A DNA stretch of 64,000 nucleotides. It comes from JAFAZJ01 sp964437145. Its GTDB lineage: Bacteria > Pseudomonadota > Alphaproteobacteria > Reyranellales > Reyranellaceae. Position 1 is the first letter of the stretch, and each line of letters begins with the position of its first letter. The stretch spans positions 8,807-72,806 of the forward strand of contig CAYTFW010000008.1 in assembly GCA_964437145.1 (NCBI GenBank), given 5' to 3'. The notes under the pieces were generated by a model. It did no database searches. It had not been told where the DNA came from and worked only from the letters and a program-made list of their open reading frames with translations. A program made the translations under genes and the position numbers. Of the stretch, positions 25,301 through 35,272 are shown one piece after another.

Positions 25301-28003
25301 TCCGCGCCGCAAAACGTCGCGACCACCTTCGCGGCGTCGACGCTACTGGGCAACGACACCGACGTCGATATCGGCGCTACGCGCACCATCGCCTCGGTGA
25401 CGTCGGGCACAAACGGCACCGTCTCGCTCAACGCCGCGGGCAATGTCGTCTTCACGCCGACCGCCGGCTTCGCCGGCACGGCGACCTTCACCTACACGGT
25501 CTCCGACGGCAGCGCGACCAGCGCGCCGATCGGCGTCACCGTCGATGTCGCTGGGCGACCCGACACCCTGAGTGGCGGGTCCGGCAGCGACACCCTGAGC
25601 GGCGACGCGGGCAAGGATACGTTGCGCGGCATGGGGGGCGGCGACACCCTGTTCGGTGGCGTGGACGACGACCGGCTCGAGGGCGGCGCCGGTAACGACA
25701 CGCTCAATGGTGGCGCGGGCGTCGACGTGATGTATGGCGGCACCGGCACCGATGTCTACATCGTCGACAACGTGAACGACGTGGTCATCGACTCCAGGAC
25801 GCTGTACGCGCAGAACCTGGTTACAGGCGCGGTGGCGGGGTGGAATATCGACACCGGCAGCCTCGGCACCCAGACGGCGATGACGCGGCCGGGCACCGGT
25901 TGGTTGTGGGCGGGTAACGCCGACTTCAATGGCGACGGCAGGGCCGACAACCTCTTCCGCAACGCCACCACCGGCGAGAACCTCGTCTGGTACATCGGCG
26001 CCAACGGCGCGCAAAACGGATCTGCCTATCTGTCGATCGCGACCGTCGACCCCAGCTGGTCGATCGCCGGCGTCGGCGATTTCAACGGCGACGGCAAGAC
26101 CGACATACTGTGGCGCAATGGCGGGGCCGGGCTGACCAGCCTGTGGACGATGGACGGCGTGACCGCCACGGCCACGACGATGTTGTCAGGTCAGAACGGC
26201 GCGCAGTGGCAGGTCGCCGGTGTCGGCGACTTCAACGGTGACGGCAAGGCCGACATCCTGTGGCGCAACCCGACATCGGGCCAGACCAGCGTCTGGCTGA
26301 TGAACGGCACAACGGCCACGGCCACGCCCACGCTGTCGGCGAACGCGCCGGCCGGCTGGACTGTAGGCGCGGTCGGCGACTTCACGGGCGACGGCAAGGC
26401 CGACATCGCGTGGCGCACCAGCAGCGGCGGCACCGAGCTGTGGCAGATGGACGGCGCTACCCGCACCGCGGTCACGACGCCAGCTTCGGCGCTGCCCGCC
26501 AGCGACTGGCGCGTGGTGGGGATGGGCACGACCAACTCCGCGTTGCTCGAGGTCGACCGGGTCGAGAGCTCGGTGAGCTACACCATCGGCGAAGGCTTCG
26601 ACCAATTGCTCCTGACAGGGTCTTCGGCGATCAACGGCACCGGCAACGCCGCCAACAACGTGGTCACCGGCAACAGCGCCGCCAATACCCTGTATGGCAT
26701 GGCGGGTAACGACTCGCTGTTCGGTGGTCTTGGCCTCGACGTGCTCTATGGCGGCGCCGGCAACGACACGCTCGATGGCGGTGCCGACGTGGACACCATG
26801 TTTGGCGGTGTCGGCAACGACGTCTACATCGTCGACAACGCGGGCGACGTCGCGTTCGAGGGCGCGGCGACAGCGACCAATGTGCTCTACGCGCAGAACA
26901 TGGTCACGGGCGCGGTGGCGGGCTGGAGTATCGACGCGGGCAGCGCCGGCTCGCAGACAGCGATGATGCGGCCGGGCGCGAGCTGGCTGTGGGCGGGCAA
27001 CGCCGACTTCAATGGCGACGGCAGGGCCGACAACCTCTTCCGCCACGTCACCACCGGCGAGAACCTCGTGTGGTATCTCGACGCCAGCGGCGCGCGCACC
27101 GGCTCGGCCAATCTGTCGATCGCGACCGTCGACCCCAGCTGGTCGATCGCCGGCGTCGGCGACTTCAACGGCGACGGCAGGACGGACATCCTGTGGCGCA
27201 ACGACGGGGCCGGGTTGACCAGCCTGTGGACGATGAACGGCGTGACCGCCACATCCACCACCTTGCTGTCGATCCAGGTCGGCGAGCCGTGGCAGGTCGC
27301 CGGGGTCGGCGACTTCAACGGCGACGGCAGGGCCGACATCCTGTGGCGCGACCCGAGTTCCGGTTTGACTAGCGTCTGGCAGATGAACGGCGCGACAGCC
27401 ACGGCCACGACGCTGCTGTCGGCAAGCGCGCCGGTCGGCTGGGAGGTGGGCGCGGTCGGAGACTTCACCGGCGACGGTAGGGCCGACATCGCCTGGCGCA
27501 CCAACAGCGGTGCCACCGAGCTGTGGCAGATGAACGGCGCCACGCGGACCGCGGTCACGACACCTTCCTGGACGCTGCCCGGCGGCGACTGGAACGTGGT
27601 CGGTAAGGGGCAAGTCACCACCGTCTCGCTGGACCGGGTGGAGAGCTCGGTGAGCTACACCATCGGCGACGGGCTCGAGCAGCTGCTGCTGACCGGTTCC
27701 TCGGCGATCAACGGCACCGGCAACGCCGCCAACAACGTGATCATCGGCAACAGCGCGGCCAACACCTTGACCGGCGGCGCCGGCACCGACACCCTGACCG
27801 GCGGTGGCGGCGCGGACGTCTTCGCCTACGGCGCGGGTGACGGCAGCGATGTCATCACCGACTTCAGCGCCGCCCAGGGTGACAAGATCGACCTGACCGG
27901 CGTGACCTTCCAGAGCGCCAGTGGCAGCATCGCCACGCTCTCGAATGGCCAAACCATCACCGCCAGCAACGGCTACAACTGGGCGGCCGGCGACTTCATC
28001 TGA
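19400..28003 (+). CDS. Giant modular secreted protein (RIFT/toroid + beta-helix + VCBS + FG-GAP + RTX), two assembly gaps
   Basis: One gene of about 2830 visible residues is interrupted only by two N runs, whose placeholder lengths shift the apparent frame. GTG 19400 follows AGGGAG by seven bases. There is no signal peptide. Order: RIFT/alpha-toroid module paralogous to the 11933 gene (to about 21260); RTX; VCBS (21905-22440); beta-helix paralogous to the 15348 gene (22450-23340); RTX; VCBS copy; at least three more VCBS repeats (24100-25290); a cadherin-like domain; RTX nonapeptides (GGAGNDTL type); two FG-GAP sets (DFNGDGRAD) separated by RTX. The C-terminus (GGGGADVFAYGAGDGSDVI, then an acidic, hydrophobic end DFI) is like type I secretion substrates. 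Calcium-dependent folding outside the cell is expected. The enzyme modules suggest a cell-surface polysaccharide-processing factor, by analogy with AlgE-type epimerases and rhizobial Ply glycanases. No type I exporter lies in this window. Confidence 0.85.
19900..19909. other. Assembly gap (10 N) inside the giant gene
   Basis: The frame changes across this placeholder. Alignment with the paralogue at 11933 (…YADG before, then a segment matching LTHYQYTVW after) implies that roughly 30 codons are missing here, not 10 bases. Confidence 0.8.
21905..22409 (+). repeat. Perfect 505-bp in-frame direct repeat, copy A (VCBS module)
   Basis: Identical over 505 bases to 23561-24065. The offset is 1656 bases, exactly 552 codons. 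The first difference after the block is A22410 against G24066. The repeat encodes one VCBS/cadherin-like domain beginning GNWSAYTITESGG. The two copies flank the beta-helix module. Confidence 0.9.
23561..24065 (+). repeat. Perfect 505-bp in-frame direct repeat, copy B (VCBS module)
   Basis: Second copy of the block at 21905-22409. Recombination between copies would remove 1656 bases (beta-helix, one RTX block and one VCBS domain) and leave the reading frame intact. Confidence 0.9.
24100..25290 (+). repeat. Tandem VCBS domains of the giant protein, with assembly gap
   Basis: About 100-residue units recur with D.NAGD.VSE.GVNPGN, GNVLTNDT, TVTTTGSFTGTYGTLSL, WTYTLNNADADTQ, VADVF.YTMRD and TITGTNDAPVAVA. 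Two complete and two partial units are readable. The 100-N gap at 24584-24683 lies inside the array, so the true copy number is unknown. Confidence 0.85.
24584..24683. other. Assembly gap (100 N) inside the VCBS array
   Basis: A standard-length placeholder in near-identical repeats. The apparent nonsense translation to its right in the old frame is an artefact. The true frame resumes at GDTKTVTTTG. Confidence 0.85.
25801..27750 (+). repeat. Duplicated FG-GAP + RTX cassette in the giant gene
   Basis: Two copies of about 1080 bases begin LYAQN.VTGAVAGW (near 25801 and near 26884, offset 1083 bases = 361 codons). Each carries four FG-GAP-like units with DFNGDG or DFTGDG calcium loops, and ends in VESSVSYTIG and GTGNAANNV before an RTX block. 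They are similar but not identical, so the duplication is older than the 505-bp repeat. Confidence 0.8.
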
Positions 28004-28006
28004 GAT

Positions 28007-28047
28007 CTCGCGCTCCTGCCTCGGCTATCCGCAGGCCGGGGCGCGAG
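28007..28047. terminator. Hairpin between convergent giant gene and glmS
   Basis: CTCGCGC (28007-28013) pairs with GCGCGAG (28041-28047), with a nested CCTGC/GCAGG stem. It starts four bases after the giant gene's stop and lies between convergent genes. There is no clear T-run, so termination is plausible but not certain. Confidence 0.4.
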
Positions 28048-28132
28048 TAACCAGCGCAGTGTGAAGGGCGGCACCGACCTCGGCGCGTCTCGGGCGCGAT
28101 CTCTGCGCATGCTCAAGCTGCCGAGCAGCGAG

Positions 28133-29956
<1,824 letters not shown>

Positions 29957-30092
29957 TCAGGGTTGCCGTCTTTCAAGTCGGTCAGGAAGCCTAGGGTTCC
30001 ATGTCTTGGCGGAATTGTAACCGGCGCTTGCGGGTAGTTGACGCGCTCATAGGATGCGAAGGTCACGACGACGCTGACGGTGCGCCGTCGGC

Positions 30093-31232
30093 TCAATGCC
30101 GTATCGCCGCTCGCAACGCGCCGACCACCTGGTCCTGCTCCGCCTCGGTCATCTGCGGATAGAGCGGCAGCAGGATCGTGCGGTCCTGCGCGTCTTCCGA
30201 GATCGGCAAGGGGAAGCGCGCCGTCTCGGCGTATGGCTTCTCGCGATGGATGCACATGATACCGCGGCGCGTCGCGATACCGCGGTCGAGCATGGCTTGC
30301 ATCGCGGTACGCTGATCGACACCGTCGGGAAGGCGCACGGCGAAGGACTGCCAGTTGGTATGGGCGCGGTTGGGTTCGCTGGGCGCCGCGACATCCGGCG
30401 TCTCGGCCGCGAGGCGCTCGCGGTAGCGTTCGGCCAGGGTGCGCCGGCGTGACACGATCTCCGGCAGACGCTTGAGCTGCTCGATGCCAACCGCCGCTTG
30501 GATGTCGGTCAGGCGATAGTTGAAGGCCTCCGCCTCGTAGGACTCGAAGATCACCTGGGAGCTGCCGTGGCGCACCGCGTCCGAGACCGTCATGCCATGC
30601 TGGCGCAGGAGGCGAAAACGCGCATCAAGCGCGGCATCGCGCGTGGTCAGCATGCCGCCATCACCAACGGTGATAACCTTGCGCGGATGCAGGGAGAAAC
30701 AGGCGACATCGCCCGCCGGATCGCCAACGCGCCGCCAGGCTCCGCCGAACTGCATCTCCGATCCCAGGGCGCAGGCCGCGTCCTCGATAACACGCAGCCC
30801 GTGGGCGCGGGCGACCGCCATGACCGCGTCCATGTCGCACGGCATGCCGATCTGGTGCACGCAAAGGATGGCGCGCGTTTTCGGGGTGACGGCGGCGGCG
30901 ATCAGCGCGGCGTCCATGCCGTAGCCGACCGGCTCGATGTCGATGAAGACCGGCGTCGCGCCGCACTGGCGGATGGCGTTGGCGCAGGCGATGAAGGTAT
31001 GGCTGACGGTGATCACCTCGTCGCCAGGACCAACGCCGACGCCGAGCAGCGCGAGATGCAGGGCCGTGGTGCAGTTGGACACGGCGCAAGCATGGGACGC
31101 GCCGGTGATAGCGGCGAAGGCTTCCTCGAAGCGCGCGACGCGCGGGCCTTGCGTGAGCCAGCCGGAGCGCACCACTTCGGCGGCGGCGAGGGCTTCCTCC
31201 TCGCCGACCAGGGGCTTGGTGATGGGAATCAT
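30093..31232 (-). CDS. DegT/DnrJ/EryC1/StrS-family aminotransferase
   Basis: This 379-residue PLP enzyme aminates keto-sugar nucleotides. It starts MIPITKPLVGEEE and shows the family blocks VSNCTTALHLALL, GDEVITVSHTFIA, VIEDAACALGS and FSLHPRKVITVGDGG, whose lysine would bind PLP. The C-terminal FNYRLTDIQAAVGIEQL and HTNWQSFAVRLP segments are also typical. It is the last gene of a five-gene operon, and its ATG overlaps the epimerase stop (ATGA at 31229-31232). The preceding SDR could supply the 4-keto or epimerised substrate. The operon contains a second, different DegT enzyme, so two amination steps or two amino sugars are possible. Confidence 0.9.
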   Translation of the reverse strand: MIPITKPLVGEEEALAAAEVVRSGWLTQGPRVARFEEAFAAITGASHACAVSNCTTALHLALLGVGVGPGDEVITVSHTFIACANAIRQCGATPVFIDIEPVGYGMDAALIAAAVTPKTRAILCVHQIGMPCDMDAVMAVARAHGLRVIEDAACALGSEMQFGGAWRRVGDPAGDVACFSLHPRKVITVGDGGMLTTRDAALDARFRLLRQHGMTVSDAVRHGSSQVIFESYEAEAFNYRLTDIQAAVGIEQLKRLPEIVSRRRTLAERYRERLAAETPDVAAPSEPNRAHTNWQSFAVRLPDGVDQRTAMQAMLDRGIATRRGIMCIHREKPYAETARFPLPISEDAQDRTILLPLYPQMTEAEQDQVVGALRAAIRH

Positions 31233-32311
31233 GCGGCGGCCTCGCTCGTCCGACTACCCAGCGCGGTGGAGATCCAGGACTCCGGCGCAACCTCCTGCCA
31301 GCCGGTTGGAGAGATGGCGGCGAGCGTCGCGGCATCCAGCGGGACATTGTCACGGTACCACGCCACGGTGCGCGCCAAACCCTCCTCGATGCTGAACTCC
31401 GGCGCGCGGCCGAGCAGCTGGCGCAGGCGGGTCGCATCCCCGAACAGGCGCAGCACGTCGTTGCGGCGCGGCGGGAGATGCTCGATCCGTGAGCGCGAGC
31501 CAGTCAGAGAGAGGATCAGCTCGGCGATGCGGCGGACCGTGACCTCCTCGCCACGGCAGACGTTGAAGACCTGGCCCAGCGCGTTGTCGGTCTCGATCAG
31601 CGCGGCGAGGTGCTCGACGGTTTCAGCGACATAGGTGAAGTCGCGCGTCTGCTCGCCATCGCCGAACACGGGTAGCGGCTTGCCCATCAGGGCGAGCAGC
31701 ACCATGCGCGGGATCAGCTCGCCCGAGGCCCCCTTGAAATGCGCGCGCGGGCCGTAGTTGTTGTGCGGGCGGGCGACGACGCAGGGCAGCCAGTTGGAGC
31801 GGTGGAAGACCAGGGCGTAGTACTCACCCGCCAGTTTCGAGGCGCCGTAGATTGTCTCGGGGCGGAAGGCGTAGTCCTCGGCCATGGGCACGACGTCCGC
31901 CGTGCCGTTCACCTCGGAGCTGGAGCAGTAGAGAAAGCGCCGCACCCCGGCGGCCGCGGCGGCCTTCAACACGTTCAGCGTGCCGGTGACATTCACGTCA
32001 TGCACGATGGTCGGCTGAAACAGGCTGAGGCGCACATTCCGCGTGGCCAGATGAAAGACGGCGTCGCATCCCGGCAGGGCGCGATGCATCGCCGCCTCGT
32101 CAACGACGGTGGCCTCGACGAACTCCAGGCGCGGCTCGTTGGCGGCGAAGGCCAGGTTCGCGTGCGAGCCGGTGGATAGGTCGTCGATCACCCGCACCCG
32201 GCAGCCGCGCGCCAGAAGATGCTCGACGAGATGGCTGCCGATGAACCCGGCGCCGCCGGTCACCGCGACGGTGCGGCCATCCAGCTTCCTGCGCGAGGCG
32301 TCACGCGGCAC
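31229..32311 (-). CDS. NAD-dependent nucleotide-sugar epimerase/dehydratase (extended SDR)
   Basis: This 360-residue extended SDR has GGAGFIGSH at residues 19-27, the NAD-binding Rossmann start, and a YGASK catalytic pair (Tyr155, Lys159). It is similar in kind to UDP-glucose 4-epimerase, NDP-sugar dehydratases and UDP-glucuronate decarboxylases. GTG 32311 is chosen because the longer open frame runs through the neighbouring aminotransferase gene. The overlap with that gene is then 11 bases. The phrase RPHNNYGPRAHFKGASGELIPRM is the usual substrate-loop segment. It probably prepares a nucleotide sugar for the aminotransferase encoded just downstream. Confidence 0.88.
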   Translation of the reverse strand: MPRDASRRKLDGRTVAVTGGAGFIGSHLVEHLLARGCRVRVIDDLSTGSHANLAFAANEPRLEFVEATVVDEAAMHRALPGCDAVFHLATRNVRLSLFQPTIVHDVNVTGTLNVLKAAAAAGVRRFLYCSSSEVNGTADVVPMAEDYAFRPETIYGASKLAGEYYALVFHRSNWLPCVVARPHNNYGPRAHFKGASGELIPRMVLLALMGKPLPVFGDGEQTRDFTYVAETVEHLAALIETDNALGQVFNVCRGEEVTVRRIAELILSLTGSRSRIEHLPPRRNDVLRLFGDATRLRQLLGRAPEFSIEEGLARTVAWYRDNVPLDAATLAAISPTGWQEVAPESWISTALGSRTSEAAA

Positions 32312-33425
32312 GAGTGGCCACCGAGGCGGGAGCGAGCAAGTCGCGCAGCGCGCCGGCGATATGGCGCTGCTGCTCGGGGGTGAGCTCGGGGAAGATGGGC
32401 AGGGAGAGGAACTCGGCGGCGAGGGCCTCGGCCACCGGGAAACTGCCGGGACCGTTGCCGAGATCGGCATAGGCCGGCTGCAGGTGTACGGGACGCGGAT
32501 AGTGCAGGCCCGTCGCGACGCCCGCTTCCGCGAGGCCGCGCGCGAGCCGGTCGCGATCCGGATGGCGCAGCGCATAGACGTGGTAGACGTGTTCCAACGC
32601 CTTGGGCTTCGCCGGCAGCTGCACCGGAAGCTCGGCGAGCAGCGTGTCGTATAGGGCCGCGACCTCGCGCCGGCGCTCCGTCCAGCGCGGCAGATGAGCC
32701 AGCTTCACCGACAGGATAGCACCCTGGATGCCATCCATGCGGTAGTTGAAGGCGTGCTCGACATGGTTGTAGCGGCCTTCCTGGCCCCAGTCGCGCAGCT
32801 TGCGCATCCGGGCGGCGAGGGCGGGATCGTTGGTGACGGCGCCGCCACCTTCGCCACACGCGCCGAGGTTCTTGCCCGGGTAGAAGCTGAAGCAACCGAT
32901 CGCGCCGATGGTGCCCGCGCCCTTGCCCTGCCAGGCTGCGCCATGCGCTTGGGCGGCATCCTCGATGACCTGCAGGCCATGCCGCGCGGCGATCGCCATG
33001 ATGGCGTCCATGTCAGCCATGCGGCCATGCAGGTGGACGGGGATGATCGCTTTGGTGCGCGGCGTGATAGCGCGCGCGATGCCCGCCGGGTCGATGTTCC
33101 AGGTGAGCGGATCGGCATCGACCAGCACCGGCGTCGCGCCGGCGTAGCGGATGGCCGCGACGGTCGCGACGAAGGTCATGGCCGGCGCGATCACCTCGTC
33201 GCCCGGGCCGATGCCCAACGCGAGCAGCGCGAGATGCAGCGCGGAGGTGCCGGAGTTCAGCGCCACGGCTTCCTTGGCGCCGGTGTAGGCGGCAAAGGAT
33301 TTCTCGAAGGCGTCGACCTTCGGACCGGAGACATAGGCGCCGCTGGCAAGCGTCTCGAGCACCGCGGCGTCGAGTTCCGTCTTGATGCCCGCGTATTGCG
33401 CGCGAAGGTCGAGCAGGGGAATCAC
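32301..33425 (-). CDS. DegT/DnrJ-family sugar-nucleotide aminotransferase (WbpE-like)
   Basis: This 374-residue PLP enzyme starts VIPLLDLRAQYAGIK at GTG 33425, which overlaps the stop of the oxidoreductase gene as GTGA. Family blocks include ALNSGTSALHLALLALG, GDEVIAPAMTFVA, VIEDAAQAHGA and SFYPGKNLGACGEGG, with the PLP lysine in PGKN. Together with the Gfo/Idh/MocA oxidoreductase and the acetyltransferase it forms the WbpB-WbpE-WbpD type set. That set makes a 3-acetamido sugar (UDP-2,3-diacetamido uronate or a relative). The NLG.CGEGG loop is especially like WbpE. Partner enzymes of the WbpA and WbpI type are not in the window. Confidence 0.9.
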   Translation of the reverse strand: MIPLLDLRAQYAGIKTELDAAVLETLASGAYVSGPKVDAFEKSFAAYTGAKEAVALNSGTSALHLALLALGIGPGDEVIAPAMTFVATVAAIRYAGATPVLVDADPLTWNIDPAGIARAITPRTKAIIPVHLHGRMADMDAIMAIAARHGLQVIEDAAQAHGAAWQGKGAGTIGAIGCFSFYPGKNLGACGEGGGAVTNDPALAARMRKLRDWGQEGRYNHVEHAFNYRMDGIQGAILSVKLAHLPRWTERRREVAALYDTLLAELPVQLPAKPKALEHVYHVYALRHPDRDRLARGLAEAGVATGLHYPRPVHLQPAYADLGNGPGSFPVAEALAAEFLSLPIFPELTPEQQRHIAGALRDLLAPASVATRAA

Positions 33426-34447
33426 GAAGCCATCCTCGCAGGGGAGATGTCGATGGGTTGGCCGCGCTGGCGCAGCGAGAGCATGGCGGCTTCGAGCGTC
33501 TCGACGACCGCCAGGCCACAGCGCCCGGAGGTGATCGGCTCGCGCCCGTGGGTCACGCAGTCGACGAAATGCTCCATCTCGGTGAGCAGGGCTTCCCGCC
33601 CCGAGAGATGCGGCGCCCACATGTCGCCTGTGCGGTAGCCGATGCGCGCGGCGAACGGCTCGGGGCCGTCGCCGTTGGTCACGCCGCGGTCATAGACCTT
33701 GATCTTCTCGCTGGGCTCGAGGTCGTTCCAGACGATCATCTTCCGGCTGCCGCCGATCAGCGTCTGGCGCACCTTCACCGGCGCGAGCCAGTTGACGTTG
33801 AGATAGGCGACGGTGCCCGAGGGATAGAACAGGCTGAGATGGGCCATGTTCTCCTGGCGCCCGCGGATGTGCCCCGCGCCGCTGGCCGAGACCGCGACGG
33901 GCTTTTCCTGCATCAAGTAGTCGAGCACCGACAAGTCGTGCACGGCGAGGTCCCAGATCACGTTCACATCGTGCTGGAACAGGCCGAGGTTCACTCGCGT
34001 GCTGTCATAGTAGTAAACATCGCCGAGGTCGCCGGAGCGGATGAGCTCGCCGATTTTCTGCACCGCACTGGTGTAAACGAAGGTGTGGTCCACCATCAGG
34101 GTGAGGTTGCGCCGTGCCGCCTCCTCGATCAGCCGGCGCGCGTCGTCGGCGCAGGCGGCCATCGGCTTCTCGACGATGACGTGCTTGCCGGCGCGCAGCG
34201 CGGCAATGGCCATGTCGTGATGCGTCGCGACCGGGGTGGCGACTATCACGGCATCGACGGCAGGGTCGTCGATCATCGCGCGCGGGTCCTGATGCAGCGC
34301 GAGGCCCGGATAGCGCTTGCCGGCGCGCGCCAGCGCCGCGGCCGAGAAATCGGCGATGCCGGCAAGGCGGCAGCCTTCCGTCTCGGCGACGCAGCGCGCG
34401 AGGTTCGGCCCCCAGTAGCCGTAGCCGATAACACCGATACCGATCAT
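33422..34447 (-). CDS. Gfo/Idh/MocA-family oxidoreductase (WbpB-like)
   Basis: This 341-residue NAD(P)-dependent dehydrogenase has an N-terminal Rossmann motif GVIGYGYWGPNLAR, a VATPVATHHDMAIAAL block and the catalytic EKPMA motif near residue 95. The C-terminal alpha/beta domain ends in HFVDCVTHGREPITSG. It would oxidise C3 of a nucleotide sugar before transamination, as WbpB does for UDP-GlcNAcA. The start overlaps the stop of the acetyltransferase gene by four bases, and its own stop overlaps the WbpE-like gene by four. The three are therefore a translationally coupled set. Confidence 0.92.
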   Translation of the reverse strand: MIGIGVIGYGYWGPNLARCVAETEGCRLAGIADFSAAALARAGKRYPGLALHQDPRAMIDDPAVDAVIVATPVATHHDMAIAALRAGKHVIVEKPMAACADDARRLIEEAARRNLTLMVDHTFVYTSAVQKIGELIRSGDLGDVYYYDSTRVNLGLFQHDVNVIWDLAVHDLSVLDYLMQEKPVAVSASGAGHIRGRQENMAHLSLFYPSGTVAYLNVNWLAPVKVRQTLIGGSRKMIVWNDLEPSEKIKVYDRGVTNGDGPEPFAARIGYRTGDMWAPHLSGREALLTEMEHFVDCVTHGREPITSGRCGLAVVETLEAAMLSLRQRGQPIDISPARMAS

Positions 34448-34968
34448 GGCGCCGCGATCCCTACTGCCGGGTTTGAAAGTCCTTCACGATCGCGCACGTC
34501 GCCAACCACCTTGGCCGGCACGCCGGCGACGATCGCGTAGTCGGGTACGTCGCGTGTCACCACCGCCCCCGCGCCGACCAGCGCGAAACGCCCGACCGTG
34601 GTGCCGCAGATGATGGTGGCGTTCGAACCGATCGAGGCGCCGCGGCGGATGCGCGTCGGCACGACCGACCAGTCGGCCTCGGTCTTGAGCTCTCCTTCCG
34701 GCGTGCAGGCGCGCGGGAAGAGCTCGTTGGTGAACATCACGCCATGGCCGATGAAGACCTCGTCCTCGATCGTCACGCCTTCGCAGATGAAGCTGTGTGA
34801 TGAGATCTTGCAGCGGTCGCCGATGTGGCTGTTCTTCTGGATCTCGACGAAGGGGCCGATCTTCGTTTTGCTACCGATCGAACACCCGTACATATTTACG
34901 AGGTCAGGATGGGTAAGGACCGTATCGGTACCAAGTTGAACATTCCGGAGCGGCATTGGCTGGAGCAT
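34444..34968 (-). CDS. Left-handed beta-helix N-acetyltransferase (WbpD-like)
   Basis: This 174-residue hexapeptide-repeat acyltransferase has repeating [LIV]-G-x4 turns (CSIGSKTKIGPFVEIQKNS, IGDRCKISSHSFICEGVTI). It also carries the GHGVMFTNELFPRA segment, the GSNATIICGTTVG coil and the C-terminal VAGVPAKVVG. This pattern matches UDP-2-acetamido-3-amino-2,3-dideoxy-glucuronate N-acetyltransferases such as WbpD. It would acetylate the 3-amino group formed by the WbpE-like enzyme, using acetyl-CoA, probably as a trimer in the cytoplasm. It is the first gene of the five-gene leftward operon. Another in-frame ATG four codons later is an alternative start. Confidence 0.9.
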   Translation of the reverse strand: MLQPMPLRNVQLGTDTVLTHPDLVNMYGCSIGSKTKIGPFVEIQKNSHIGDRCKISSHSFICEGVTIEDEVFIGHGVMFTNELFPRACTPEGELKTEADWSVVPTRIRRGASIGSNATIICGTTVGRFALVGAGAVVTRDVPDYAIVAGVPAKVVGDVRDREGLSNPAVGIAAP

Positions 34969-35272
34969 CCGTGTTTGTGAGGTCTATCGCAACTCGGTTG
35001 CCGAGGTACTCCCAAGGAGCCGGGCGGTCCTCTCATGACAGTGTTGAGCGCGACACAACGTTGGAATATTAGTACGGACCAGGTTATGGCATTGATTAAT
35101 CTACTGATATTTCCCAATCTGATTGCTGATATGCACGCCGGGGTCACCGCCGCCGTAATCGAATTGCGGACAGCGGAAGGGCGCGGCTGACGCCTATCGG
35201 CGCCTCGAACAGCCTCGCCGCCGGCGGATTCGAGACCTTGGCGGCTGGGCGTGGAGACATCGCGGAGCGGCA
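34969..35272. other. Divergent promoter region, nucleotide-sugar operon versus ABC exporter
   Basis: These 304 bases separate two divergent units. The part around 35055-35130 is AT-rich (TTGGAATATTAG, GATTAATCTACTGATATTT) and is the likely place for both promoters. No exact -35/-10 pair can be assigned with confidence. GGAG precedes the permease start by about six bases. Confidence 0.4.

Noticed and set aside
24684..25695. Apparent frameshift and nonsense C-terminus of the giant protein after the N run
   Set aside because: The N run has placeholder length; the correct frame resumes with VCBS sequence directly after it and continues to 28003.
21730..25800. CRISPR-like regular repeats
   Set aside because: The periodicity comes from RTX nonapeptides and VCBS domains in one reading frame; there are no conserved short repeats with unique spacers.
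26186..27952. 588-codon minus-strand open frame
   Set aside because: Opposite the FG-GAP and RTX repeats; it repeats with the same period as the plus-strand domains and has no recognisable motif.
19400..28132. Type I secretion genes (ABC exporter, HlyD-like, TolC) next to the giant gene
   Set aside because: None of the flanking genes has these features; the exporter must be elsewhere.
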